Origin: Strigomonas culicis
Lineage: Eukaryota; Euglenozoa; Kinetoplastea; Trypanosomatida; Trypanosomatidae
Direction of reading: 5' to 3'
Assembly (NCBI GenBank): GCA_000482145.1
Contig: AUXH01000253.1
Coordinates: 1 to 25,567 of the forward strand
DNA: 25,567 bases
Part shown: in pieces, positions 1 to 10,100 of the stretch
How the letters are laid out: each line of letters starts with the position of its first letter
How positions within the stretch are numbered: the first letter of the stretch is position 1
Made by a program: the position numbers and the translations under genes
The notes under the pieces: model-generated
Databases searched by the model: none
What the model was told of the DNA's origin: nothing
The model's input: only the letters and a program-made list of their open reading frames with translations

Positions 1-2083
1 CGGCCGCGGACGCGGCGGCCGGCGGCACCGGGCCCCGCAGGCTGTTCACGCTGAGCCGCGGCGGCGCCGGCGCCGCCATCGCCTCCGTCGTCGATGCGGC
101 CGCGAAGGCTGGCGGCGGCGGCGGCGGCGCGGCCCCCGCACTGCTACTGGAGCGGCTGTCCCGCGGCGTCGGCGCGGCGGCGACCGCCTCGTCGTGCGTG
201 CGCTTCTCACGCGCATCCGGCAGCGTCATGAGGGAGTGACCGGTCTGTGTCTCCATGTGCTCCAGCGCCGCGCGCGGTGAGGGTGGCGCGGGCGCGGGCG
301 TGGCGGGCGGCGGTGCGGGCGGCGGCGCGAGCTCGGCGGGCACCGGATCCGTCTGGCAGCTCGTGTGGGTCTGCGTGACGACAGGGGTGTTCGTCTCCGC
401 GGCGACGGACGGCTTCGCCGCCGCGGCGCGGCGCGCGCCCTCGGTGGCGGCGTCCGCCGCGCTCTTGGCCGCACCGCCCTGGCCGCCGGCGGGCTCACTC
501 TCCGGCTTCGGGGGGTTCGCGCCGCTGCGCTGGTCCTCGAGCTGCAGCTCCTCGGCAAGTAGGCAGTGCACGAGCCCCTGCCGCAGCGCCGCGCTGCTGT
601 CCCGCACGCGCTGGATCAGCTTGCTGTTGAAGTAGTGCACCCGCGCCGCCTGCCACGACTCGCGCAGCTCCGTGAGGGTGAGCGCCTTGCCCGCGGCGGT
701 GCCGCTCTGCGTCAGCTGGTGCTCGAAGGTCTTCATGAAAGACAACACCTCACTCGTCGCGAGCAGCGCAGAGCGCTGCGCAGACACGCAGGCGGTCAGG
801 CCCTCCCTGTACCGCGACTTCTCGTCCACCTGTATCTTGTCAAGCAGCGCCGCCTCCTGGCGCGCATCCAGCGCGACCTGATGAAACGTGTACACCGGGC
901 GGATGGGCACCATGCGTACCTTCTTCTGCCGCTCCGGGTCGGCGGCCGCGTCGCCGGCCGTCTCCTCATCCTCGACGACCTCCATCACGGCGTCGCCGCC
1001 GCTCGCCTGCTGCTCCTGCCAGTGCGCGAGGTCGGCGTAGTAGGCGGAGCTGCTGTAGTAGGGCGACGTGACGCACACGTGCTGCCCGACGGTGTCCTCG
1101 CGCGCCATGCACAGCGCCTCGTAGCGCGCGGTGACGACCTGGACGTGCCGCAGGTACTGGTTGTGCTGCTGCAGAATGAAGTCCACCTCCGCGACGAGCT
1201 TCTTGTTCTTCGTCTCGAGCTCCGCGAGGTGCAGCTTCAGGCGAGCCTCCTGCGACCGGCTCTCGACCTCCACCGCCATGTTACGCAGCGCCTCCGGCGA
1301 GTACTCCGCCGCGGCGCCGCGGCCGCCCTCACCGTCCTTGCCGCCCTCGCCGTGGCCACGCCGCGTGTACTTGCCGAGCTCACGCTTCAGCGTCGCGATG
1401 GCGCTGTCGCGCTGGGTCATGGCGATGAGGCACTCCGCGACCTTGCCCTGCGCGCCCTGCAGCTCCTCCTCGAGCTCCTGCTGCTTCTCCGTCACCTGCT
1501 GCAGCTGCACATTCATCTCCGCGACCTCCTTCTGCTGCTGCTCGACGACGACCTCCATCTTCGTGACCTGGAGCGCCTGGCCGCGGCACCGCTCCTCCGC
1601 GTCGGTCGCGCGCCGTTCCTGCAGTGCGCACCGCTCCCGCGTCTGATTGAGCTCCTCCTGGAGCGCGGAGAACTGCTGGTTGCGCGAGAGCAGCTCTTTT
1701 TTCGTGCGCTCGAGCGTCTGCTTCGTCGCGGAGAAGCGGTTCTGGATGATCTCGAAGAGCTCGAAGGACACGTTGATGGGCGGCAGCACGTCGGCCGTGA
1801 GGCTGCCCACGCCGCGGGCCGCGGCACCGCTGTCCACGCTGCCCTCATCCGGCTGCCGCAGCAGCTCACGAATGTGGGCGTAGTTAGGGTCGCCGATGGA
1901 GCTCAGAATGCGGTCGTAGTCGTCCACCTGCCGCGTCACGCTCGCACTAATCGCCACGGCGGGCGCGTGGTCCTTGCCGTTGTCCATGCGGCTGGCATTG
2001 TTGGACATGGCGCTGACGCCCTCCATGGCGCTCCTATTGTTTTTGAAAGTGTCGTTGGGCGCATCGCTCACGAACGACGCCAT
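1..2083 (-). CDS. Coiled-coil protein, unknown function (3' end outside window)
   Basis: The frame opens at an ATG at 2083 and stays open to the left edge, giving about 694 residues without a stop, so the C-terminus is missing. Residues about 98-242 form a long Glu/Gln/Lys/Arg-rich helix with heptad-like spacing, and a second helical stretch lies at about 264-320; both are predicted coiled coils. Residues about 350-530 are mixed, partly helical and still conserved-looking. From about 530 onward the protein becomes Ala/Pro-rich and probably disordered. Two TQT tripeptides sit in that tail at 570-572 and 612-614, resembling the anchor of dynein light chain LC8 ligands. There is no signal peptide or membrane segment. 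I do not recognise the family; a cytoskeletal or flagellar scaffold is the natural guess from composition only. No in-frame ATG lies upstream before the A/T-rich leader, which supports this start. Confidence 0.85.
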   Translation of the reverse strand, partial: MASFVSDAPNDTFKNNRSAMEGVSAMSNNASRMDNGKDHAPAVAISASVTRQVDDYDRILSSIGDPNYAHIRELLRQPDEGSVDSGAAARGVGSLTADVLPPINVSFELFEIIQNRFSATKQTLERTKKELLSRNQQFSALQEELNQTRERCALQERRATDAEERCRGQALQVTKMEVVVEQQQKEVAEMNVQLQQVTEKQQELEEELQGAQGKVAECLIAMTQRDSAIATLKRELGKYTRRGHGEGGKDGEGGRGAAAEYSPEALRNMAVEVESRSQEARLKLHLAELETKNKKLVAEVDFILQQHNQYLRHVQVVTARYEALCMAREDTVGQHVCVTSPYYSSSAYYADLAHWQEQQASGGDAVMEVVEDEETAGDAAADPERQKKVRMVPIRPVYTFHQVALDARQEAALLDKIQVDEKSRYREGLTACVSAQRSALLATSEVLSFMKTFEHQLTQSGTAAGKALTLTELRESWQAARVHYFNSKLIQRVRDSSAALRQGLVHCLLAEELQLEDQRSGANPPKPESEPAGGQGGAAKSAADAATEGARRAAAAKPSVAAETNTPVVTQTHTSCQTDPVPAELAPPPAPPPATPAPAPPSPRAALEHMETQTGHSLMTLPDAREKRTHDEAVAAAPTPRDSRSSSSAGAAPPPPPPAFAAASTTEAMAAPAPPRLSVNSLRGPVPPAAASAA

Positions 2084-2720
2084 AAGGATGAATAGGGCTT
2101 TGATGCTAAATGTTCGCTTTTCGAAAGAAGAAACAGTGTTTATAAATAAATATGTACAGTGATCAGCAAAAAGTAGAAAAAGAAACAAAAATGTATAACG
2201 TGAACGGAAAGAATATATATACTCAAAAAAGGAAAAAAACTGATATAAATGGAGCACACTCTGGGTCGTGTACGTGTTCTTCCTTTCCTTTTTTTTTTGA
2301 TGGTAGTGTTTTTTTAGTGAGACGAGGAAGAAGAAGCAGAAAGGGCAGTTATATGGTTGCACGTGTATCTCATTGTTGTTTTACATACATACATATATAT
2401 ACAATGATCACATAGCAGTGAGAGTGAAAGAAAACTAGAATAACGTAGTGTCATTTTTTTAATTAGTTACTTTATTTATCAACGAGAGAGCATTGTCATT
2501 TTAGTTAATGTACTTGAACAGTATGTGATTATTAAACACCAACCACGAAAACAAAAACAAAAACCTGAAGTCACAATTATTAAATAGAAAAAAAAACAAT
2601 AAGTGGAGAAGAAAACACAACACTTCCTTCCAGTGGTCTCTCTGACAACTGTGTGGGAATACAGATTCGCAAATTTAGGAATATTTTTCGTATTATGCGT
2701 GCTGTCACCCGCCACTTTTT
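2084..2720. other. A/T-rich intergenic region
   Basis: This gap of 637 bases must hold the 3' UTR of the J-protein gene and the 5' leader of the coiled-coil gene. It contains A and T homopolymers and several plus-strand purine tracts (about 2121-2134, 2168-2195, 2327-2347), which read as pyrimidine tracts in the transcript. I see no coding sequence with the composition of the neighbouring genes and no structural RNA. Confidence 0.7.
2117..2134 (-). promoter_or_regulatory. Candidate trans-splice acceptor for coiled-coil gene
   Basis: In the transcript sense a short pyrimidine-rich tract (plus-strand purines at 2121-2134) is followed by AG at 2117-2118, about 33 bases before the ATG. Other pyrimidine tracts further upstream (about 2168-2195, 2327-2347) are equally possible, so the exact site is uncertain. 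Confidence 0.3.
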
Positions 2721-3599
2721 TTAGTAGCCCAACTCGCGCCGCAGGAAGCCCTTCGGACTGGTGAGCCACGCCATGTCATAGCTATGATAGGACATGATAC
2801 TATACAGAAACAGCATCGACAGCGACGCCGGCGCAATCATCGTGTGGAAGAGAATGTCAATCACAACGGACGAAATGAACACGGTCGTCAGCTTGGGCAT
2901 CGCCACGTAGAAGCGACCGAGGGCGTAGCAGCCGACGGCGAGCAGGAAGATCTGGAACCCGGACGGCGTGCGCCAGCGCATCCAGGAGTAGTAGCGCGGC
3001 ATCTCATCCACATTGCGCGCCATCCACTCCGGTAGCAGCTTGTAGTACACGTACTGCTTATCGGAGACGAGCTTTCGGTACTGCCGGTCGAGCGTGGGGC
3101 TCTTCGTGATGAGCTCGTAGGCCTTGTTGATCTGGTTCAGGCGCGGGATGTCGCCCGTGCCGTCGGTGGCCAGGTCCGGGTGCACTTCCCGCATCAGCTC
3201 GTGATAGCGCGTACGGATGGTTTGCGTGCTCGCGCCGGGCTGCAGGCCGAGCACCTGCCAGGGGTTGTACCCCCCGGCCTGCTGCGGCTCGCCGCTCGCC
3301 TGCTGCTGCTGCTGCTGCTGCTGCTGGCGTAGGATATCCTCCTCCTTGGGCTTCGAGGGCGCGTGGCGGCTCCCCTCGATGTCGGAGGGGATGGTGCCGT
3401 AGCCGGGGCCCTGCGAGAAGCAGCGGGCGGACGTCTGCCAGGTGGCCCCCGTCAGAAAGGAAGAAGAGAGGGGTGCGAGCGGCGCGGCGCGGCCGCGACG
3501 GAGGGCGTGAGACGCACCCCAGTGGGCGGCAGTGGCGCGGGTCGCCATCGTGGCGGGTCGGAGGCACGTGCCGGCGAGAGTGGCGGTGCGAAACATCAC
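2721..3599 (-). CDS. Membrane-anchored mitochondrial J-domain protein
   Basis: This 292-residue protein starts with an Arg/Ser/Ala-rich, acid-poor segment (1 to about 62) typical of a mitochondrial presequence. A run of nine glutamines (92-100) follows, then a J domain at about 111-180 with its HPD tripeptide intact at 140-142 and a helix III of the usual NKAYE type. J domains stimulate Hsp70 ATPase activity, so a mitochondrial Hsp70 partner is expected. The C-terminal part has two or three hydrophobic segments (about 214-233, 238-252, 254-270), so the protein is probably fixed in a membrane with the J domain on one face. There is no Gly/Phe region or zinc finger, making it a class III J-protein. 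Trypanosomes use a J-protein called Pam27 in the presequence import motor; this gene could be a related protein, but I cannot confirm orthology from sequence alone. Confidence 0.9.
   Translation of the reverse strand: MMFRTATLAGTCLRPATMATRATAAHWGASHALRRGRAAPLAPLSSSFLTGATWQTSARCFSQGPGYGTIPSDIEGSRHAPSKPKEEDILRQQQQQQQQQASGEPQQAGGYNPWQVLGLQPGASTQTIRTRYHELMREVHPDLATDGTGDIPRLNQINKAYELITKSPTLDRQYRKLVSDKQYVYYKLLPEWMARNVDEMPRYYSWMRWRTPSGFQIFLLAVGCYALGRFYVAMPKLTTVFISSVVIDILFHTMIAPASLSMLFLYSIMSYHSYDMAWLTSPKGFLRRELGY
3300..3326 (-). repeat. CAG trinucleotide repeat encoding Gln9
   Basis: Nine perfect CAG codons on the coding strand (CTG on the plus strand) encode the glutamine run between the presumed presequence and the J domain of the J-protein. 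A pure repeat of this kind is likely to vary in length between strains. Confidence 0.9.
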
Positions 3600-4183
3600 T
3601 ACTATTGTTTTTTTTTCTCCTTTCTTTGTTTGAAAGAAAACGGATGAACGTATCTATGATAAGACGGCGTCCAATCTCTATTACAACTATGCGTTTCGAT
3701 TGCCTGAAGCTGTTAGAAAGAACAAGAGAAATGGAAAAAAAAAAGTAAGAGAGAGAGAGACCAGAGAGGAGAGGCAGATGTATATGACAAATAAGTAGGC
3801 AAAGGGTATCTTTTTCTCTTGTATTCACTTTTTAGTTCATCAGCATAAGAGCGATCAGAAATGAGAAGATTGGTTTGTTGATTCTTGTTTTGTTTTGTTA
3901 TGTTTTCGTTAATTATTAGTAATGACGAAAGTACGCGTAAACACTTATGAAAAAATGTCGCTTCTATATCATATGTATGTATTTATTTTCCTTCTTTCAA
4001 CAGCTAATCATCCTTTCTGTACAATAAAAGAAAAAACACAACTATATATACCAACAACAAGAGCAAACTAACGGACAGACAACACAAAAAGAACAGGTAA
4101 ATGACTGCTTCTGAACACATACCGTTACCTCTGTATGCACGCGCGGTTCCCAACCGTCCCGAACCCCAAACACCATCCATGGT
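3600..4183. other. A/T-rich intergenic region
   Basis: The 584-base gap between the giant membrane protein gene and the J-protein gene holds poly-A/T runs, a GA tract near 3745-3760 and no open frame with coding-like composition. It presumably carries the 3' UTR of the former and the leader of the latter. Confidence 0.7.
3710..3760 (-). promoter_or_regulatory. Candidate trans-splice acceptor for J-protein gene
   Basis: Plus-strand purines from about 3715 to 3760, including a run of ten A and a GA repeat, give a long pyrimidine tract in the transcript. The first AG after it is at 3710-3711, about 110 bases before the ATG. Confidence 0.45.
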
Positions 4184-7100
4184 CTATGTCATGATGAAGT
4201 ACCAGTACAAGGCGGACAGCACAAACTGCACCCACACGCGCAGCCGGTTCTCCTCCGTGCTCGTGTAGTTCGCGACGACCCACAGCAGCGCCCACAGCGC
4301 GACCCACACGGCCTCCGCGTACGCGTACGTCAGCACGAGCAGTGCGAAGAGACCCAGCGTCAGCACGACGCGCGTCTGGTGGCGGTAGTGCAGCACGGAG
4401 GACTCCACCCAGACCGCGTCGCCGCCGCCGCCGGGCGCGAAGGTGGCCAGCAGACCGGTGAAGGGCAGCACGTTGAAGAAGAGCACCGCGAGCAGCGCAT
4501 GGTGCGCCACGTCGTACACGTGGAAGCCATTGCGCAGCTCCAGCAGCAAGAAGGGCGACGTGCGCCGGCGCGTCGCGGCGCTCTCGTTCGCAGCCGCGGC
4601 GGCGGCGCGCGGCTCGTAGTGGCGGTGCAGCAGCGTGCTGTTCGCGCTGTTCGACAGCCGCCCTCGCACGCGCCGCCACCACGACGGCCGCGGCGGCGCG
4701 CGCGGCGCCTCCACCGTCAGCAGCGTGTCTGTCAGACTCACCACCGTGCAGGCGGGCGCGGCCCCCGCCTCCGGCTCTTCCGCCGCGGCAGCAGCAGCAG
4801 CAGCGGTGCGCGGCACGCAGAGCCGCAGCGACACCGTCGCGTTCACCGCGAGCAGCCCTGCTGTCGCGGCGGAGCGCGTGTAGGCGAACGAGGCGTGGGA
4901 GGGGTGGCGGCGGTAGTGCAGCACATCGGCGGCCAGTGCGGTGAAGGCGGCCTCCGCCTCGCGGTCGCCCACCTGTAGCACCACCGACACCGCCTCGGCG
5001 TCGCCGCCGCCGCCCCAGCGGCGGGTGGCGGCCTGCAGCGCGGGGAGCACGTCCGCGACGGGCAGCGCGTGGCTGCGCAGCAGCGCGGTGGGGCGGTGCG
5101 CGTACGGCAGCTCCACCCCCGCCGCGTCGCGCAGCGCGTACAGCAGCACCTCCATCTCGAGGAAGGGCGGTCCCGCGCGCGGCACCGCCGGCGGCCGCCA
5201 CGCGTCCACAAACGCCTGAAGCGCGCGCGCGGCGCCGGCGGGGCACAGCCAGTGCAGCGCCCACGTCCGCGGGACGACCGCCGCGCTGTCCCAGCGCACG
5301 CACAGCGGCTGCGCGAGCGCCGTGTTCACGAGCGGTGGCGGCGCCAGCCCCGTGTGGCGCGGGAGCGCCGTCACCGGCGGCAGCACGAGGCTCTGCGGCG
5401 TGTGCGTCCAGCGCGCGGTCAGGTCGCCGGCGACGAAGAAGGTGGTGTCGGCGAGCAGGCAGCCCTCGCACGCGGTGGCGAGCCCCGGCACCGCGAAGAG
5501 GATCTCCTCCACCTTGCTGAAGGTGCGCACGGCGGGCAGCGCGGCCCAGCGCTGGCGCGCCTCCGCCGGCGTGCCGCCCCAGCGTCGGCCGCCGCCGCTG
5601 CGCCGCGACGGGTCCGCCGGCTGCGGCGGCACATGTAACGTGATGAAGGTGTCGTTGTAGTAGTGCACAAAGGCGTGCTCGCGCAGCAGCTGCGCGTCGG
5701 ACAGCACGCGGGTGAAGTAGTAGTGCACAAAGTGCGAGCGGTACACGCCGCCGCCCTTCAGGTAGAGGTGGTGCGTGCTCTCGAGCCCGTAGTGCTCCAC
5801 GATGCTGAAACTGTTCAGCAGCGCCGTCACACGCGGGTTCTGCCCGGCGCGCGTGTCGGCCGGCGCGCGGCTCAGCGCCGCGCCGGTCGCGGGGTCCTGC
5901 GAGAGCGTCCACTGGTCGCCGACGAGCGCGACGCCGAGCTCGAAGCCGTGCTGCAGCAGGTCTGACTCGCACAGCAGCAGCGGCCGCTGCGGCGTCGCCG
6001 CAAAGTCGCCGCCGCCGGACAGGTGGTACAAGTCGCTGCGGCGGCTCTGGCCGTCGCCGGTGCGGAGGTGCAGCTGCGCCATCGTCGGCCGCACCTCGAC
6101 CACCACCGACACATCCGTCTGCGGCACGCCGTGGCGGTAGCGCGTGAAGTTGTCGGGCCGCAGCGCGCCGCGGATCGTCACGCGGAGGTAGCGGGGGTGC
6201 GCGAGGCGGCGCAGCAGTGCCTCGCTGTCCTGCCGCTCGTCGTACTCCTCCGGCGTTAGCATCTGGAACGTCGGGCAGTGACCCAGCTGCAGGTACAGCT
6301 GCTTCCGCGTCGTGGCCGCGACGGCGGCCTGCAGCCCGCGGCGCAGGTCCGCCAGGCACGGCCGCAGGCCCACCCCGCGCGCGGCGGTCGCCGCCAGCGG
6401 CGGCAGGTCCGGGTTTGCGACCTCCTCGAGCTCGATGCGGTCGGCAGGGAAGTGCGTCCGCTCCGTGAAGACGGCGCCAGTGACGGCGACGGTCAGCAGC
6501 GGCAGGCGGCCCTCCACCTCGCACTGCTTCACCGGCGGCACCGGCGCGACGGCGGGCGGCACATCCAGGATGACCGCCCGCGCGAAGGTGACGAGCGCGT
6601 GGGGGTTCGGCACGGCGGCAGGCGCGGCGGGCTGCACCGGCGGCGGCGGCGCCACCCGCGTCCCGCAGATGACGTCCTTGTGCAGCGCGGTGCGGAGAAA
6701 GAGGTCGTACGGCACCGTGAACGCCTCATGGGCCGGCAGCCGCAGGCGCAGCGCCACGACCTCCGACTCGGGCGACGTCGCGTGGTACGCGCGCAGCGCA
6801 GCGAGGAGCCGCTCACGCCGCGTCATGGCGCTCGGCGCCGTCTCCAGCGCGCGCGGGTCCGGCTGGGGCGAGGCGCTCGCCGCCGCCTGGCGCGCCGCCC
6901 GCGCGCGCTCAATCGCGTGGAGCTGCTGCACCGTGATGCGGCGGCGGTGCAGTGCCTCCTGCAGTGGCGGCGGCAGCCCCTCGATGCGGATGCCCTCGCG
7001 CGTCACCTGGTGCGCCGCGCGGATGGTATCCACCTGCGCCTCCATCTCCTCAAGGCTGACGAGCGGGGCAGGCCCGGGGCCGTCCAGCACCACCGGCCGC

Positions 7101-10100
7101 GGCCGGCCGCCCGCCGCCGGCGCCAGGAGGTGCTCCTGCGACGAGAAGAGCACCTCACACGCGATGGGCGCCGCCGCCGTCGCGTGCACGTAGTCGAGCC
7201 ACTCCACCGCCGTGCGGTCGACGGCGCCCTCCGGGCGGTTCGTCTCCGCCCAGTACTGCAGCACGTCCCCCGCGCGCAGGGTACCCTCCGCGCAGCGCAG
7301 CAGCAGCGGCAGCAGCGGCGCCTGCGCGGTCGCGTTGTGCGCCGCGCCGGGCCCGTCCTGCAGCGGGAAGCCGGCGAGCTGCCGCGGCTGCGCGAGGTCC
7401 ATCCGCAGCGTCACGACGGCCTCGCCGCCGCGCGTGACGTTGAGCTCCGTCGTCACCTCGTCCGCGAGGCCCTGCCGGCCGACCATCGGCCGCATCGTCG
7501 CGTTGGGCCGCTGCAGCGTGGCGGGGTCGAGCACGGGGAGGTAGCTGACGCGCACCTCGCGCCGCGCGGGCCGCCGCGCAAAGAAGGATCCGTGGCCCTG
7601 CGGCGCGGCCGCCTCGCCGTAGAGCGCGGCGCCCTCGATGAGCCGGCGCGTCAGGAAGTCGCGGCAGACGCCGGGGTCGCCCGCCGGCGGCGCGAGCGCC
7701 TGGAACAGCGGGTGCGCGACGTCGCGTGGGCGGAGGTGCGCGCCGGCGGTGACGCTGAAGCGGACGCAGCGGCCCGGCGGCAGCCCCTCGCGCTCGACCG
7801 CCGTGAGGCGGCCCCACTTCGTCTGCGGCCACACCCACCACGGCGTGCTGCAGCCGCGCGTCTCGGCGAGCTCGCGCGCGCCCTGCTTCGCGACGGCCTC
7901 CATGCGCTCGAGGCCGACGAGCCGCACGCGGGAGAAGCGCCGCCGGCCGTGCGTGGCCGGCGCGGTCGGCGACTCGCCGTGCAGACACAGCGTCACCTGA
8001 CCGCGCCCGGTGTACCCGTCGCACTCGTGGTCCATCGCCGTGCGCGCGGAGAAGAAGGCGGACACCCGCTCGACGGAGACGACGCCGCGCAGCGAACACG
8101 TGTGGCCGACCATCGGGCCAAACACGTTGCGCGACGGCTGCAGGTCGTAGGCGAGCCGGATGGTGCCGACCGGCAGGTGGTCCACGAGCAGCAGCCCGGT
8201 GCCGGGCCGCGGCCGCGCGCCGAGGTATGGGAAGCGCTCCTGCAGCTCCTCCACCGTCGCGGTGCCGCCGCCGGTGCTGCTGCTGCCGCTGCTCGCGTAG
8301 TGGAGGTAGCTGTAGTTGAGCAGCGGCTCGCCGCGCAGCCGCACGGCCTGCGTCGGGTCCGCCTCCACCACCCAGTTCATCGTCGACGACGTGGTGAGCA
8401 CCTCGGCTGTGTCGGACAGCGTCACAACACGCTCCGTCAGCATGTTCTCCGTCAGCACCAGCACGCGCACCGTGTCGTAGTCGACCAGCACGCGGCGGTA
8501 GCGCCGGGCCGCCTCGCGCGGCGCAGCCGCCGCGTCGCCCTCCTGCTTGCCGGCCTGCCACCACGCCTCCCCCTCCCCCTCCGCGGGCTCCAGGTCCGCG
8601 CCGTCCGCGCGCAGCGGATAGAGACGGTAGATGGACCAGCGGATCGTCACGATGCCGAAGGGGAGGTGGTGCACCAGCGTGTCCGCCTGGTGGCCGTGGT
8701 CGAACGTCACGCCCACGAAGTTGACGCCCGCCGTCCACACGTCATCCGGGGACGTCTGCAGCGACACGACCTCCCACTCGCCGCGGAACTCGTGGCGGAT
8801 CTCGCGCGGCAGCGGCACCGCGTGGAGCGACGCGGTGCCGCCGCACACGACGACCTCCCGCTCCCGCACCTGCGCGTGGAAGACCTGTAGTGTTTCCACC
8901 ACCGTCACGTTGGGGCACACGTCGGGGTACCGCGGGTCCGGCTGGTGGTGGGCAACCGTGTAAAGCCCCGGCGTGTCCAGCCCGCGCACCAGCGCCGTCG
9001 CGCCGCCGCGGCCGCGCGCGAGCGCGGCGGGGTGGTGCCGCAGCGGCACGAAGTGCACCGCGTCCAGCAGCTGCTGCTTGCCGGACGGGTCCGCGACCGC
9101 CGCGGTCACCTCGACGACGCGCCAGTCCGCGCGGTGCGGCACCGCCGGCGCGTCCACGTGCAGCACGACGCTGCGGCCGACGACGCGGCGCGCGTGCGGG
9201 CTGTCTGGGTGGCCGACCGCCGGCACCGTCTTGGCGCGCGCCGCGCCCGGGGCCGCCGTTGCGGCGGCGCCCCGCTCCGCCCTGCCGGTGTAGTGCTGCG
9301 GCACGACCACGGTGTGGGCCGCGTTGTCGCTCAGTACGATGAAGTGCGCGACGCCGAGCCGCGTGGGGTACACGCGCTGCACCAGGAAAGTGTCCTCGCG
9401 GGCGGTGTGCGTCAGGTGGTTCTCTACGCGCAGCACACAGTTCGTCGCGTTCGCGTTCTCCGCGCGGCCGGTCGGGTTCGCGCCGCGCTCCTCATGGTGC
9501 AGCACGGACAGCGTCTCATCCAGCTTCTCCGCGCGGATGACGTCGGGGGCCGCGCAGCGCCAGGTGAAGTCGTAGCGGTAGCGCTCGTGCAGCTCGACGT
9601 GGCGGGAGAAGACATAGCGCGGCGCGCAGAAGGGCAGCACCGCGACGGCCGGCAGCGGCGGCGGCGGGAAGGCGCCGCCGCCGTAGCGCTCGTCTTCCTC
9701 CACGAGGCCGCGGGGGTTCAGCGCCAGGAGGGCGACGTGCTCCGTGCGCGCGGCGCACAGCCCGCGCCGCGCGAACTCGCGGCGGTCGGCCGACGTCGCC
9801 TCGCGCAGCCCGGCGGCGGTGCGCGTTGTGTAGTCCACCGGGTAGAGGGAGCTGTTGTGCAGCACTGGCGCCGCCACGCGCCGCGCGGCGGCGTCCAGCG
9901 GCAGGTGAAACGCGCGGTTGATCGCCGCGTCCATCGCGCGGTCGCGCTCGCGGCGCGCGCGGCTGCGCTGCTCCAGCCAGTGCACGGGCGGCAGCAGCGC
10001 CGCCGCGTCGCGGTCAGCGGTGAGGCCGGGGCCGCCGTACCCGAAGAGCTGGTCGAAGGCCTCCGCATCCTCGCCGTCCGCCGCGGCCGCCACGTCCACG

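Noticed and set aside
566..2095. 509-residue plus-strand frame antisense to the coiled-coil gene
   Set aside because: Its Leu/Arg/His-rich translation is what the complement of Glu/Gln/Lys coiled-coil codons gives. The minus-strand frame is longer and structurally coherent.
4125..6524. 799-residue minus-strand frame overlapping the end of the giant gene
   Set aside because: It is a shifted frame of the same strand with Arg/Ala/Gly-rich low-complexity translation. The giant frame alone has a signal peptide, sequons and membrane segments.
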